Positions 18,068 to 27,289 are shown, counted from the stretch's first letter. The stretch: DNA of 64,000 nt from Selenomonadaceae bacterium (GCA_017527075.1 JAFXQM010000010.1:124001-188000), one strand, 5' to 3'. Made by a program: numbers and translations. The notes: a model not told the origin generated them from the letters alone.

Positions 18068-18709
18068 ATGACAGATAAAAAATTGAGAATCGCAATGTCG
18101 CTGGTCGGCGTGGCGTTGACGGGCGTGAGCGTCGGAATATTTCAGGCGGCGGCACTGGGCACGGACCCCGCAACTTGTTTCGTGACTGCCCTGGCAAATT
18201 TCTTCGACTCAACTTACGCCGTGTGCTTCACGCTGTTCACGGCCGCGCTGCTGGTCGTGGTCTTCTTCACGAAGAAACATTACATCGGGCCGGCGACGCT
18301 GCTGAGCATGGGCTTAATCGGAATCACGGCGGACACGACGCGCGCACTCATCGAATCGGCGATAATTAATCCGAGCATGGCCTGTCGAGTGGCGTTGATG
18401 GCGTTCGCGGTTTTGCTTTTGAGTTTCGCGAGCTCTTTGTACTTCACGGCGGATATGGGCGTTTCGAGTTACGACGCGCTGTCGCTCATGGCGGCGAAGG
18501 ATTATCACGTGGCGGCGTTCAGAGTGTGCCGCGTGTCGACGGATTTATTTTGCGTGATTGTCGGCTCACAAGGCGGCGCGGATATCGGAGCGGGCACGGT
18601 CATCACGGCGTTCATGATGGGTCCGTTCGTTCAGTGGTTCAACGAGCATTTCTCCGAGCCGCTGCTCAAATCCAAACAGACGCCCGCCGAAGCTTACGCG
18701 GCTTGCTGA
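18068..18709 (+). CDS. YczE/YitT-like integral membrane protein
   Basis: 213 residues, about five membrane helices: starts near residues 8, 45, 78, 105 and 170. The motifs GVSVGIFQAAALGTDP and YFTADMGVSSYDALS match the YczE/YyaS family, membrane proteins of unknown transport or regulatory role. GGGAGG precedes the ATG. The last 15 residues are hydrophilic. Followed by a terminator. Confidence 0.75.
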   Translation: MTDKKLRIAMSLVGVALTGVSVGIFQAAALGTDPATCFVTALANFFDSTYAVCFTLFTAALLVVVFFTKKHYIGPATLLSMGLIGITADTTRALIESAIINPSMACRVALMAFAVLLLSFASSLYFTADMGVSSYDALSLMAAKDYHVAAFRVCRVSTDLFCVIVGSQGGADIGAGTVITAFMMGPFVQWFNEHFSEPLLKSKQTPAEAYAAC

Positions 18710-18720
18710 AAAATTTTACG

Positions 18721-18760
18721 AAAAAAAATCCCCCGACGATTGCCGAGGGAATTTTTTTTG
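18721..18760 (+). terminator. Terminator
   Basis: Imperfect GC-rich hairpin (TCCCCCGAC with GCCGAGGGA) preceded by eight A and followed by eight T. Confidence 0.75.
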
Positions 18761-18764
18761 TCGT

Positions 18765-18793
18765 TTGAAAATAAATTTCATGCGGTGTACAAT
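18765..18793 (+). promoter_or_regulatory. Promoter of the HMA/P-type ATPase operon
   Basis: TTGAAA (18765-18770), 17-bp spacer, TACAAT (18788-18793). Confidence 0.85.
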
Positions 18794-18824
18794 GGCGCAG
18801 AAAAATTTTCGAGGAGTGATTGAC

Positions 18825-19043
18825 TTGAAGAAAACTTACAAGATTGATGTGGACTGCGCCAACTGCGCGAACCTCATGGAGGTCGAGACAAAGAAAACCA
18901 CCGGCGTGAAAGATGCGGTCGTGAACTTCATGACGCTCAAGATGAAAGTCGAGTTCGAGGACGGCGTCGACGCCAAGGAAGTCATGGGGCGCGTTCGCGA
19001 AAATTGTAAGCGCGTCGAAAAGGATTGCGAGATTTTCTTATGA
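18825..19043 (+). CDS. Stand-alone HMA metal-binding domain
   Basis: 72 residues from TTG 18825, eight bases after GAGGAG; earlier in-frame starts overlap the promoter and are excluded. The metal-binding Cys pair is in VDCANCANLME, in place of the usual GMTCxxC, and the fold is beta-alpha-beta-beta-alpha-beta as in copper/zinc chaperones. It overlaps the P-type ATPase start (ATGA). It most likely hands metal to that pump, acting as the N-terminal domain that the pump lacks. Confidence 0.88.
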   Translation: MKKTYKIDVDCANCANLMEVETKKTTGVKDAVVNFMTLKMKVEFEDGVDAKEVMGRVRENCKRVEKDCEIFL

Positions 19044-20899
19044 ACGCCAAGCAGAAAAAAAATCTCGCGCGAATTTTAATCGCGGCGACAATTTTAATCG
19101 CGCTGAATTTCGTCGAGGCTTCGGGCGTCGGAAAATTTTTCCTGTACCTGATTCCGTATCTGATTGTCGGTTACGACATTTTGCTGAAGGCTTTTCACGG
19201 GCTGAAAAATTTCCGCGCGTTCGACGAAAGTTTGCTCATGACGATTGCCACGGTCGGAGCGTTCGCGCTGGCGATTTACGAGGACGGCGATTACACCGAG
19301 GCGATTGCCGTCATGCTCTTCTATCAGGTCGGCGAATGGTTTCAAAGTTACGCGGTCGGTCGGAGCCGCAAAAATATTTCCGAGCTCATGGACATCCGCC
19401 CCGATTATGCAAACGTGGAGACCGACGACGGATTGGAGCAAGTTGACCCGGACGAAGTGGAGGTCGGCACGCTTATCATCGTTCAGCCCGGCGAAAAAAT
19501 TCCGATTGACGGCGTGGTCGAGGACGGCAGCTCAACTTTGAACACGGTCGCGCTCACCGGCGAGAGTCTGCCGCGAGAAGTTTCGGCGGGCGCGGAGGTC
19601 ATCAGCGGCTGCATAAATTTAAACGGCGTCCTCAAAATCCGAACGTCAAAAGAATTCGGAGAGTCGACGGCGACAAAAATTTTGGAGCTGGTCGAGGACG
19701 CAAGCTCGCGCAAATCGAAGTCGGAAGATTTCATTGCAAAGTTCGCGCGGATTTATACGCCGGCGGTCGTCGTGTGCGCGGCGGCGTTGGCGATAATCCC
19801 GTCGCTGGTCACGGGCGCGTGGGAGACTTGGATTTACCGCGCGCTGATTTTTTTGGTGATAAGCTGTCCGTGCGCGCTGGTGATAAGCATTCCGCTGAGT
19901 TTTTTCGCGGGCATCGGCGGAGCGAGTCGCGAGGGAATTTTAATCAAGGGCTCAAACTTTTTGGAAACGCTGTCGAAAGTCAAAACGGTCGTCATGGACA
20001 AGACGGGCACGCTCACGCGCGGCAGCTTCGAGGTCGACGCCGTTCACAGCAAAAATCTGAACTTCGACGCGGAAAAACTTTTGCACTTGGCGGCGCACGT
20101 CGAGCGATACTCCACGCATCCGATTGCAAATTCTCTGCGGAAGGCTTATCCGAACGAGCGCGACGATTGCACGGTCGAGGCTGTCGAGGAGCTGGCGGGG
20201 CGCGGCATTCGCGCGAAGATTAACGGGCGGGTCGTTTGCGTCGGCAACGAAAAATTCATGGACGAGGTCGGCGCGGCGTGGAAAGCGTGTTACAAGGTCG
20301 GCACGATTATTCACGTGGCTGTCGGCGGCGAATACGCGGGGCACGTGGTCATCTCCGACGCGATTAAGCCGCACGCAAAAGAATCCGTCGTCGCGCTGAG
20401 AAATTCGGGCGTCGAAAAAATTTTCATGCTCACGGGCGACAGCGAAAAAATTGCGGCGAAGGTCGCGGCTGAACTCGGCATAAAAAATTATCGCAGCGAA
20501 CTCCTCCCCGCCGACAAAGTTTCCGAGTTCGAAAAAATTTTGTCCGCGTCGAGTGGCAAGGTTGCGTTCGTCGGCGACGGGATTAATGACGCGCCCGTCC
20601 TCGGCAGGGCGGACGTCGGAATTGCCATGGGCGCGCTCGGCTCGGACGCGGCGATTGAGGCGGCGGATGTCGTGCTCATGGACGATGACCCGCTGAAAAT
20701 TTCTCGCGCGATAAAAATTTCTCGCAAGTGCTTGGGCATCGTCAAGCAAAATATTTTCTTCGCAATCGGCGTAAAATTTTTGTGCCTGATACTCGGCGCG
20801 GTCGGCCTGGCGAACATGTGGGCGGCAATCTTCGCGGACGTGGGCGTCATGATTCTTGCCGTGGTCAATGCGATTCGCGCGCTCGTTTCTCCGAAGTAA
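19040..20899 (+). CDS. P1B-type heavy-metal ATPase without its own HMA domain
   Basis: 619 residues. Pumps a soft metal cation out of the cytoplasm using ATP. Motifs in order: actuator LTGESLP, the membrane metal site SCPCALVIS, phosphorylation site DKTGTLT, HPIAN in the nucleotide domain, and VGDGINDAP. CPC together with the C-terminal helices suggests the Zn/Cd/Pb (ZntA/CadA) group over copper pumps, not certain. It begins directly with membrane helices; the metal-binding domain is encoded by the preceding overlapping gene. Its stop codon opens onto a 38-bp tandem array with no clear terminator. Confidence 0.93.
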   Translation: MNAKQKKNLARILIAATILIALNFVEASGVGKFFLYLIPYLIVGYDILLKAFHGLKNFRAFDESLLMTIATVGAFALAIYEDGDYTEAIAVMLFYQVGEWFQSYAVGRSRKNISELMDIRPDYANVETDDGLEQVDPDEVEVGTLIIVQPGEKIPIDGVVEDGSSTLNTVALTGESLPREVSAGAEVISGCINLNGVLKIRTSKEFGESTATKILELVEDASSRKSKSEDFIAKFARIYTPAVVVCAAALAIIPSLVTGAWETWIYRALIFLVISCPCALVISIPLSFFAGIGGASREGILIKGSNFLETLSKVKTVVMDKTGTLTRGSFEVDAVHSKNLNFDAEKLLHLAAHVERYSTHPIANSLRKAYPNERDDCTVEAVEELAGRGIRAKINGRVVCVGNEKFMDEVGAAWKACYKVGTIIHVAVGGEYAGHVVISDAIKPHAKESVVALRNSGVEKIFMLTGDSEKIAAKVAAELGIKNYRSELLPADKVSEFEKILSASSGKVAFVGDGINDAPVLGRADVGIAMGALGSDAAIEAADVVLMDDDPLKISRAIKISRKCLGIVKQNIFFAIGVKFLCLILGAVGLANMWAAIFADVGVMILAVVNAIRALVSPK

Positions 20900-20905
20900 T
20901 TTGCC

Positions 20906-21640
20906 AAAAAATTTTTTCGGGCGATAAAAATCTCGGCGCGCGGCTCAAAAATTTTTTCGGGCGGTAAAGTCACGGCGAACGGCTCAAAAATTTTTTCGGG
21001 CGTTAAAGTCACGGCGGGCGGCTCAAAATTTTTTCGGGCGTTAAAGTCACGGCGGGCGGCTCAAAATTTTTTCGGGCGTTAAAGTCACGGCGGGCGCCTT
21101 AAAAAATTTTTCGGGCGTTAAAGTCACGGCGGGCGGCTCAAAATTTTTTCGGGCGTTAAAGTCACGGCGGGCGGCTCAAAATTTTTTCGGGCGTTAAAGT
21201 CACGGCGGGCGGCTCAAAATTTTTTCGGGCGTTAAAGTCACGTCGAGCGGCTCAAAATTTTTTCGGGCGTTAAAGTCACGGCGGGCGGCTTAAAATTTTT
21301 TCGGGCGTTAAAGTCACGGCGGGCGGCTCAAAATTTTTTCGGGCGTTAAAGTCACGGCGGGCGGCTCAAAATTTTTTCGGGCGTTAAAGTCACGTCGAGC
21401 GATTCAAAATTTTTTCGGGCGATAAAATCACGTCGAGCGATTCAAAATTTTTTCGGGCGATAAAATCACGTCGAGCGATTCAAAATTTTTTCGGGCGATA
21501 AAATCACGTCGAGCGATTCAAAATTTTTTCGGGCGATAAATTTACGTCGAGCGATTCAAAATTTTTTCGGGCGTTAAAGTCACGGCGGGCGCCTTAAAAA
21601 ATTTTTCGGGCGATAAGCTCACGGCGGGCGGCTGACTTCA
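20906..21640. repeat. Tandem array, 19 copies of a 38-bp unit
   Basis: Nineteen copies of TTTTTTCGGGCG followed by T/ATAAA, at 38-bp spacing (39 where the A-tract is longer). Unit plan: AAAATTTTTT, CGGGCGTTAAAGTCACGG, CGGGCGGCTC. Copies 13-17 share a variant block (AAATCACGTCGAGCGATTC), showing local homogenisation. The 17-mer AAGTAATTTGCCAAAAA occurs at both edges (about 20895 and 21641); the right-hand copy contains the -35 box of the rubrerythrin promoter. No spacers, no coding potential and no strong inverted repeat apart from AAAATTTT. Confidence 0.95.
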
Positions 21641-21647
21641 AAGTAAT

Positions 21648-21676
21648 TTGCCAAAAATTTTTTTCCATGATATAAT
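21648..21676 (+). promoter_or_regulatory. Promoter of rubrerythrin gene
   Basis: TTGCCA (21648-21653), 17-bp spacer, TATAAT (21671-21676), right at the edge of the tandem array. Confidence 0.85.
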
Positions 21677-21718
21677 TCTGCCAAGCGTATGAAAAAAAGT
21701 TTTGGGAGGTTATAAATT

Positions 21719-22261
21719 ATGGCCAAGTATGTTTGCAGCATTTGCGGTTACGTTTACGAAGGCGACGCGCCGCCGATTGAATGCCCGATTTGCAAAGCAC
21801 CCGCAGAAAAATTCGTTGAGCAGAGCGGAGAGCTGGTCTTTGCGGACGAACACGTCATCGGCGTTGCCAAGGGCGTCGACGAGAGAATCATCGAAGGTCT
21901 TCGCCAAAACTTCACGGGCGAGTGCACCGAGGTCGGCATGTATCTGGCAATGAGCCGCGCCGCACACCGCGAGGGCTATCCGGAAATCGGTGAGGCCTTC
22001 CGCCGTTACGCTCTCGAAGAGGCAGAGCACGCCGCCAAGTTCGCCGAGCTTTTGGGCGAAGTCGTCAGTGCCTCCACCAAAGAAAATCTCAAAGTCCGTG
22101 TCGCCGCCGAGCACGGTGCTTGCCAAGGCAAAAAAGATTTGGCGGCACTGGCCAAGAAGCTCAACCTTGACGCGATTCACGACACCGTCCACGAGATGGC
22201 AAAGGACGAGGCGCGGCACGGCAAAGGCTTCAAAGGCTTGCTCGACCGCTACTTCAAGTAA
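21719..22261 (+). CDS. Reverse rubrerythrin
   Basis: 180 residues. An N-terminal rubredoxin domain with [10 protein letters not shown] and CPICKAP holds a mononuclear Fe(Cys)4 centre; the C-terminal ferritin-like di-iron domain has EEAEH and DEARH. This domain order is reversed relative to classical rubrerythrin and fits NADH-linked peroxidases of anaerobes that remove peroxide. Own promoter and terminator. GGGAGG precedes the ATG. Confidence 0.93.
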   Translation: MAKYVCSICGYVYEGDAPPIECPICKAPAEKFVEQSGELVFADEHVIGVAKGVDERIIEGLRQNFTGECTEVGMYLAMSRAAHREGYPEIGEAFRRYALEEAEHAAKFAELLGEVVSASTKENLKVRVAAEHGACQGKKDLAALAKKLNLDAIHDTVHEMAKDEARHGKGFKGLLDRYFK

Positions 22262-22295
22262 GCATTTATCTATTGCAAATACATGAACGAAACTT

Positions 22296-22325
22296 AACCT
22301 CTCCCGCTTCGGAGAGGTTTTTCTT
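22296..22325 (+). terminator. Terminator after rubrerythrin
   Basis: AACCTCTCC (22296-22304) pairs with GGAGAGGTT (22311-22319), then TTTTCTTT. Confidence 0.9.
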
Positions 22326-22436
22326 TGCGCCAGTCGCAAGGATTTTTAACGGTAACTTAAATTTTAAGCTGAAAGAACCCGCATTGCAGCTTGCTTTGTG
22401 ATAATTTTGTAGTCTGCATAAAAATCCTCTCCGATT

Positions 22437-22990
22437 CTTAGAACCGGTGTTCATAAAGATTGAAAAGTGATATAGTAAATGCATTAATCGCAAATGGGAA
22501 AAAGAGAATTGGTTAATGCGGTCTTGTACTTGGTGAAAACGGGCTGTCAGTGGCGAAATCTGCCCTATAATTTTCCGCCGGTCTTTACCGTACACAGCTT
22601 TTATCGTCGCGCTCGGCTAAACGGCTTGTGGGACAAGATTCACAAAGTCAATTTGCACGACACAAAAATTGTTTATTGAGCAACGGGTTTGGCGACTTTT
22701 GCTTATCCGACGTTGGAGAAAATCTGCGGCGACGGCGGCCGGCGCGGGGCGTTCGTTTATGAGGCATACAAATATTTCGGCTTGCGGGTAGAGTTTGGGC
22801 GTAGTCGTTCATCGAGCGAATCCGGTCGACACAACAATGGGAACCGGCAATGTTTGCCTCCTGTGCATATACTAAGATAAAGCGATTTTGCGCGGACAAA
22901 GATTACCGCGGCACTTTCATTTATGACGCTTATGCTTTGCTGAGCTGCCGCGTTTTCGGCGAATATAATTCGTATGAACTTGGCGACCGC
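22437..22990 (+). pseudogene. IS5-family insertion sequence remnant
   Basis: The left end (AGAACCGGTGTTCATAAAG, then AAAAGTGATATAGTAAATGC) matches the end of the minus-strand remnant at 49603. Coding pieces follow: GKRELVNAVLYLVKTGCQWR, YNFPPVFTVHSFYRR, an in-frame stop after HDTKIVY, then FAYPTLEKICGDGG and YKYFGLRVE, with a last transposase-like piece ADKDYRGTFIYDAYALL near 22890-22950. Stops and lost segments make it inactive. The right end is not recognisable. About 870 bp around it hold no other gene. Confidence 0.8.
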
Positions 22991-23073
22991 TATGATTAAA
23001 CTCTCTCATATTCATACCTTGTTTAAACGTTTGTGAAATCCTAAAAAGTTTGGCGAAATTAGTTTGATGTTTC

Positions 23074-23118
23074 AAAAAAAATCCCGTCGCTCGGAATGAG
23101 TGGCGGGAAAATTTTTTG
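23074..23118 (-). terminator. Terminator after efp
   Basis: ATCCCGTCGCT and AGTGGCGGGA form a stem; A and T runs flank it on both sides. It ends transcription of the minus-strand efp. Confidence 0.8.
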
Positions 23119-23129
23119 TCCGAAAGATT

Positions 23130-23687
23130 TTATGCGCGCTCGATGTAATTGCCGGTGCGGGTGTCGATTCGCAGGAGGTCGCCTTCGTTGATGAACAGCG
23201 GCACGCGAACGACGTAACCTGTCTCAAGCGTGGCGTTTTTGGTGGCACCGGTGGCTGTGTTGCCCTTGACGGCGGGTTCGCATTCGGTGACGCGCAGCTC
23301 GACGCTGTTGGGCAAGTTGATTCCGATAATGCGACCCTTGAACGTCTGCAGATTGACTTCCATGTTCTCCATGAGGAAGTTGAGCGCGTTACCGAGTTGC
23401 TCCTTGTTGAGCTCGATTTGCTCGTAAGTTTCCACGTCCATGAAAGTGTATTGGCCGTCGGACTCGTAAAGGAATTGCATTTTGCTGGTGTCCAGGCGGG
23501 CGGGCGGCATCTTCTCGTTGGGGTTGAAGGTGCGCTCGACGACGGCTCCGGTCTCCACGTTTTTAATTTTCGTGCGGACGAACGCTGCGCCCTTGCCGGG
23601 TTTGACGTGCTGGAACTCGACGACCTGCCAAGCCATGCCGTCAATCTCAATCGTTAAGCCTGTCCTGAAATCTGTACTTGAAATCAT
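23130..23687 (-). CDS. efp: Elongation factor P
   Basis: 185 residues from ATG 23687 (GGAGG upstream). Relieves ribosome stalling at polyproline. Three domains: KOW-like N-terminal with the loop [16 protein letters not shown] domain, and a C-terminal OB domain ending [16 protein letters not shown] and [12 protein letters not shown]. The loop-tip Lys (PGKGAA) is the usual modification or contact site. It sits downstream of aroQ-pepP, the common Firmicute arrangement, but a dispersed repeat element separates it from pepP. Confidence 0.96.
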   Translation of the reverse strand: MISSTDFRTGLTIEIDGMAWQVVEFQHVKPGKGAAFVRTKIKNVETGAVVERTFNPNEKMPPARLDTSKMQFLYESDGQYTFMDVETYEQIELNKEQLGNALNFLMENMEVNLQTFKGRIIGINLPNSVELRVTECEPAVKGNTATGATKNATLETGYVVRVPLFINEGDLLRIDTRTGNYIERA

Positions 23688-23754
23688 TGGTATCAAACCT
23701 CCAAAAAATTTATAACTCAATCAAAGTATCGGCGGGCGTCCTTTCGTTGGTTAA

Positions 23755-23905
23755 GCAAAAGGGCGCAAAGTCAACTGTCATTGCATGGGCGCGACGTGCT
23801 CAGCGGGCTGATAAAATTTCTTTTGAGTTGTTCGTCTTCTTTCTCTTTGCATGCCCAAAGAGAAAGAAGCAAAGAGAAAAGGCACCTCGCAGGGGCGGCG
23901 GTCGT
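23755..23905 (-). repeat. Dispersed hairpin element, copy C (inverted)
   Basis: On the minus strand it contains GCCCCTGCGAGGTGCC, then a hairpin formed by CTTTCTCTTTGGGCATGC and the reverse arm GCAAAGAGAAAG. The same core occurs at 27.4 kb and 54.9 kb. This copy lies between pepP and efp; the direct flanks TTTATAACTCAATCAAAGT occur on both sides (about 23709 and 23910), like a duplicated insertion site. Confidence 0.75.
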
Positions 23906-23913
23906 TCGTGAAT

Positions 23914-24978
23914 TTATAACTCAATCAAAGTTTTGGGCGAGAGTGTCAGCGGCTGAGCTTTGCCGCGCGTGACCAAAACCGTATCCTCAATCCTCACGCC
24001 GCCGAAATTTTCAATGTAAAGCCCCGGCTCGTCGGTAACAATCATGTTCGGCAAAAGTTTTTCGCATTTGCTGAGTTTGCTGAGGCGCGGCTCTTCGTGA
24101 ATCTCCAAGCCGACGCCGTGACCCAGCCCGTGGACGAAAAATTTTTCGTAACCCGCCGCCGTCAGTCGGTTGCGAACGGCTTCATCAATTTCTTTGCCGC
24201 TCTTGCCCGCCGCGATAATTTCCAAGCCGTAAAGTTGCGCGTCGAGGACGAGATTGTAAATTTTTTTCTGTTCGTCGGAGGCGCGCCCGACACAAATCGT
24301 CCGCGTGATGTCCGAGCAGTAATCGTTGAAAGTCGCGCCGAAGTCCATGGTCACCAGTTCGCCCGCGAAAATTTTTTTGTCGGTCGCCGTGCCGTGAGGG
24401 AGAGAGCCGCGCCAACCCGAAGCGACAATCGTCGTGAACGCCGCCCGCTGAGAGCCGAGTCGCCGCATAAAATATTCCAGCTCCGCCGCAACTTCAATCT
24501 CGCGGACGCCGGGTTTGATGACTTCCAAAATTTTTTCGAAGGCAGTGTCGGCAATCTTGCAGGCCTCGCGTATGTTTTCAATCTCCGAATCGTCTTTGAC
24601 TTGCCGCAACGTGTCCAGCTCGACGGATTTAAATTTCACGCCGCGCAATTCCTTTTTGAAGTAACTATGCTCGGCGACGGTCATGACGAGTCCTTCGAAG
24701 CCGATTTTGTTGCAGCCCGAATCTTTTATCTCCTCGACGATTTTTTTGCGAAGACCTTCCTTCTGCTCGACGACGGAAAAATTTTTTGCCTCGGCGGCCG
24801 CCTGCTCGGTGTATCGCCCGTCGGTGATGAGCTTGAAAAAATTTTTCCCGACAAACAGAGCCGAACTGTCTCCGCGGAAACCGCTGAAGTAAGTGACGTT
24901 CGGAACCTTTGTAATCAGGAGCGCGTCGACTTTCTCGGCGGAAATTTTTTCTTGAAGTTTAATCAGCCGCGCGTTCAT
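23914..24978 (-). CDS. pepP: Xaa-Pro aminopeptidase (M24 family)
   Basis: 354 residues from ATG 24978, whose start overlaps the aroQ stop (ATGA). Removes the N-terminal residue before proline. An N-terminal creatinase-like domain ([15 protein letters not shown]) precedes the pita-bread fold; metal ligands in [31 protein letters not shown], and [17 protein letters not shown]. The size is that of the short cytoplasmic YqhT/PepQ-like enzymes of Firmicutes. Confidence 0.93.
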   Translation of the reverse strand: MNARLIKLQEKISAEKVDALLITKVPNVTYFSGFRGDSSALFVGKNFFKLITDGRYTEQAAAEAKNFSVVEQKEGLRKKIVEEIKDSGCNKIGFEGLVMTVAEHSYFKKELRGVKFKSVELDTLRQVKDDSEIENIREACKIADTAFEKILEVIKPGVREIEVAAELEYFMRRLGSQRAAFTTIVASGWRGSLPHGTATDKKIFAGELVTMDFGATFNDYCSDITRTICVGRASDEQKKIYNLVLDAQLYGLEIIAAGKSGKEIDEAVRNRLTAAGYEKFFVHGLGHGVGLEIHEEPRLSKLSKCEKLLPNMIVTDEPGLYIENFGGVRIEDTVLVTRGKAQPLTLSPKTLIEL

Positions 24979-25430
24979 TTGGTGTCCTTCTGAATTTTGC
25001 GGATGGCGATGTCCAGTGCGGCAATGTAACTGTCGACGCCGAAGCCGCAAATCTGACCCATGACGACCGGCGCGATAACCGACGTGTGCCGAAATTCTTC
25101 GCGGCGGTGAATGTTCGACAGGTGGACTTCGACGACGGGCACGGGCACGGCTGAAATTGCGTCGCGCAGGGCAATGCTGTAATGAGTGAGCGCGCCCGCG
25201 TTGAGCAAAATGAAATCGTAATGCCCGCGCGCATTTTGAATCGCCTCGACCAACGCGCCCTCGTAATTCGACTGCAGGAAGTCAATCGTGTCGACGCCCG
25301 AATCTTTTGCCCGCTCGCGCAAGAGTTCGTTTATATCGTTGAGCGTCGTCCACCCGTAAACCTCAGGCTCGCGTGTGCCCAGCAAATTTAAATTCGGTCC
25401 GTGCAAAACCAAAATCCGCTTGACGTTCAC
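24975..25430 (-). CDS. aroQ: Type II 3-dehydroquinate dehydratase
   Basis: Third step of the shikimate pathway. Motifs [49 protein letters not shown] and [15 protein letters not shown], and [12 protein letters not shown] are all intact. Start uncertain: GTG 25430 gives the usual length of about 151 residues but has no clear RBS; TTG 25451 has GGGAGAGG suitably placed and adds seven residues, overlapping the upstream acylphosphatase gene. Confidence 0.94.
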   Translation of the reverse strand: MNVKRILVLHGPNLNLLGTREPEVYGWTTLNDINELLRERAKDSGVDTIDFLQSNYEGALVEAIQNARGHYDFILLNAGALTHYSIALRDAISAVPVPVVEVHLSNIHRREEFRHTSVIAPVVMGQICGFGVDSYIAALDIAIRKIQKDTK

Positions 25431-25434
25431 GCCG

Positions 25435-25725
25435 TTAGTATTTGATTGCAAATTTATCCTCTCCCTTCACGACGGGCAAATCGGAAAGCTCCAAGCTGTC
25501 GACTCGGATACGACCTCTGCCCTTTTTTATTCTCGCGACGAGCTGTCTGATAATCTGCGCGGAAGCTTGAAGTTCCATGGTCACGGAGCCGTCGCTCATG
25601 TTTTTTACCCAGCCGGTCACGCCACGATGATTTGCCGCCGCTTGAACAAAACGTCGGAAGAAAACTTTTTGAACACGACCGACAGCGCGCCCCGCCTTGC
25701 GGACCTTGTCAGTATCTGATTGCAA
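25435..25725 (-). CDS. Acylphosphatase-like protein, degenerate tandem copy
   Basis: 96 residues from TTG 25725, preceded by GGGAGAGG lying inside the upstream copy. A tandem duplicate of the next gene upstream: both end in [15 protein letters not shown] and share [16 protein letters not shown]. Here the phosphate-binding loop GRVQGVGFR has become GRVQKVFFR, so two of the invariant glycines are gone, although the Arg and the catalytic Asn (VKNMSDG) remain. Activity is therefore doubtful. The frame is intact, so it may be kept for another role. Confidence 0.8.
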   Translation of the reverse strand: MQSDTDKVRKAGRAVGRVQKVFFRRFVQAAANHRGVTGWVKNMSDGSVTMELQASAQIIRQLVARIKKGRGRIRVDSLELSDLPVVKGEDKFAIKY

Positions 25726-26056
25726 ATTTATCCTCTCCCTTCACGACGGGCAAATCGGACTGTTCAAAGTTGGTGACTTTAATCCATTCGTTGCCGCGCT
25801 GAATCTTGGCGATGAGGCGTTCGACTGTCGGAGCCTCGCCTTGAAGTTCCATGGTCACGGAGCCGTCGCTCATGTTCTTTACCCAGCCGGTTATGCCCAT
25901 GGCTTTTGCGTTGCTCTGAACAAAAAATCTGAAGCCGACGCCTTGGACGCGACCTTCGGCGCGGCCGGCCTTGCGCACGGCGTTTTCCAAGTTGACGGGG
26001 GCAACGGGCTCGGCGTCCTCCGACGCGCCGCCGAAAATATTTCTCCAGAAACTCAT
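25709..26056 (-). CDS. acyP: Acylphosphatase
   Basis: 115 residues. Hydrolyses acyl phosphates such as carbamoyl or acetyl phosphate. The loop GRVQGVGFRFFV with the anion-binding Arg and [11 protein letters not shown] with the catalytic Asn are intact. An N-terminal extension of about 25 residues (FWRNIFGGASEDAEP) is not part of the acylphosphatase fold. The RBS lies inside the stop region of the U32 gene (AGGAGTTGATAAG). The duplicate copy begins before this gene ends. Confidence 0.88.
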   Translation of the reverse strand: MSFWRNIFGGASEDAEPVAPVNLENAVRKAGRAEGRVQGVGFRFFVQSNAKAMGITGWVKNMSDGSVTMELQGEAPTVERLIAKIQRGNEWIKVTNFEQSDLPVVKGEDKFAIRY

Positions 26057-26060
26057 CTTA

Positions 26061-27263
26061 TCAACTCCTCATCAGTGACCAAATTTCTGCGGGCTCGTCG
26101 ACGGAAATTTTTACAAGCTGTTGAGCATGCGGCGCGGAAAAAATTTCCAAATCGTTTTCGTCGCGCATGGAAGTTATCGTCTGCGAAAAAGTTTTTCCAT
26201 GCGGCTGAAAAAATTCCACGCGCTGACCGACTTCAAACTTTCCGCGCTGTTCAATCGTCGCAGTCATCGTCGCGGCGTCGAAGGCTCGGACGATTCCCAA
26301 AAACTCTGACGCGCGGCTCGGCTTCGACGTCGAATAAATTTCTGTCGACCGGCCGTCGCCGAGGAAAAATCCCGTCGTGTACGGGCGGTGCGCAACCTTG
26401 TCGAGTTCGGCGCGCCACTCGTCGCGGATTTTAAAATCGTTCGGGTTGTCGAAGTATGAATCAATCGCCGCGCGATAAACTTTGACGACGCCCGCCACGT
26501 AATTGACGCTCTTCATGCGCCCCTCAATCTTGAGCGACGCCACGCCGCTTTGAATGACTTTATCCAAGTGCGGCAGCAGGCACAGGTCTTTGGAGTTCAT
26601 GACGTAAGAGCCGCGCTCGTCCTCGCCAACGGGAAAAAATTCGTTCGGGCGAGTCTCTTCGACCAGATTATATTTCCAGCGGCACGAGTGAGTGCACGCG
26701 CCCGAATTTGCGTCGCGCCCCGTCAAAAATTTCGACAGCCAGCAGCGACCCGAATACGATATGCACATTGCGCCGTGGACGAAAATTTCCAGCTCCGCCG
26801 CGCAAGAATTTTTTATCGCCAAAATTTCTTCGCGAGTCAGCTCGCGGGCAAGGACGATTCGACTTGCGCCAAGCTCGTGAAAAAATTTCGCCGCCGCCGA
26901 GTTCGTGACGTTCGCTTGGGTGCTGACGTGAATTTTCAAATTGGTCTCGCGCGCCAAACTCAGCACGCCCAAATCGGAAATCAAAACCGCGTCGACGCCC
27001 GCGCCGGCCAAGAAGCTCAAGTAATCGGCCAGGGCGTTGAGGTCGGCGTTGTGCGCGAAGATGTTAACCGCCGCGTAAATTTTTTTGCCGCGCGCGTGAG
27101 TGAACTCGACGGCCTTCAAAATTTCCTCGCGGGTGAAGTTGTCGCCGAACGCCCGCAGGCTGAAATTTTTCCCGCCGAAATAAACCGCGTCCGCCCCGTA
27201 AATCAGAGCCGCCTGCAGCTTTTCAAAATTGCCCGCGGGTGCCAACAGCTCAGGCTTAATCAT
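26061..27263 (-). CDS. U32-family peptidase-like protein (tRNA/rRNA hydroxylation type)
   Basis: 400 residues from ATG 27263 (GGGGA upstream). Motifs ELLAPAGNFEKLQAALIYGA, YFGGKNFSLRA, STQANVTNS and the Cys-containing FVHGAMCISYSGRCWLS with GACTHSCRWKY are those of the U32 group (YrrN/YrrO, TrhP, RlhA), whose known members help to hydroxylate uridine or cytidine in RNA; the four Cys may bind an Fe-S cluster. Which RNA is modified is not clear. It stands between mltG and the acylphosphatases, separated from mltG by a repeat element. Confidence 0.88.
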   Translation of the reverse strand: MIKPELLAPAGNFEKLQAALIYGADAVYFGGKNFSLRAFGDNFTREEILKAVEFTHARGKKIYAAVNIFAHNADLNALADYLSFLAGAGVDAVLISDLGVLSLARETNLKIHVSTQANVTNSAAAKFFHELGASRIVLARELTREEILAIKNSCAAELEIFVHGAMCISYSGRCWLSKFLTGRDANSGACTHSCRWKYNLVEETRPNEFFPVGEDERGSYVMNSKDLCLLPHLDKVIQSGVASLKIEGRMKSVNYVAGVVKVYRAAIDSYFDNPNDFKIRDEWRAELDKVAHRPYTTGFFLGDGRSTEIYSTSKPSRASEFLGIVRAFDAATMTATIEQRGKFEVGQRVEFFQPHGKTFSQTITSMRDENDLEIFSAPHAQQLVKISVDEPAEIWSLMRS

Positions 27264-27289
27264 ATCATTCCCCATAAAATTTTTTCTTC

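Noticed and set aside
20906..21640. CRISPR array
   Set aside because: The units are directly adjacent at 38 bp with no unique spacers, and no cas genes are present.
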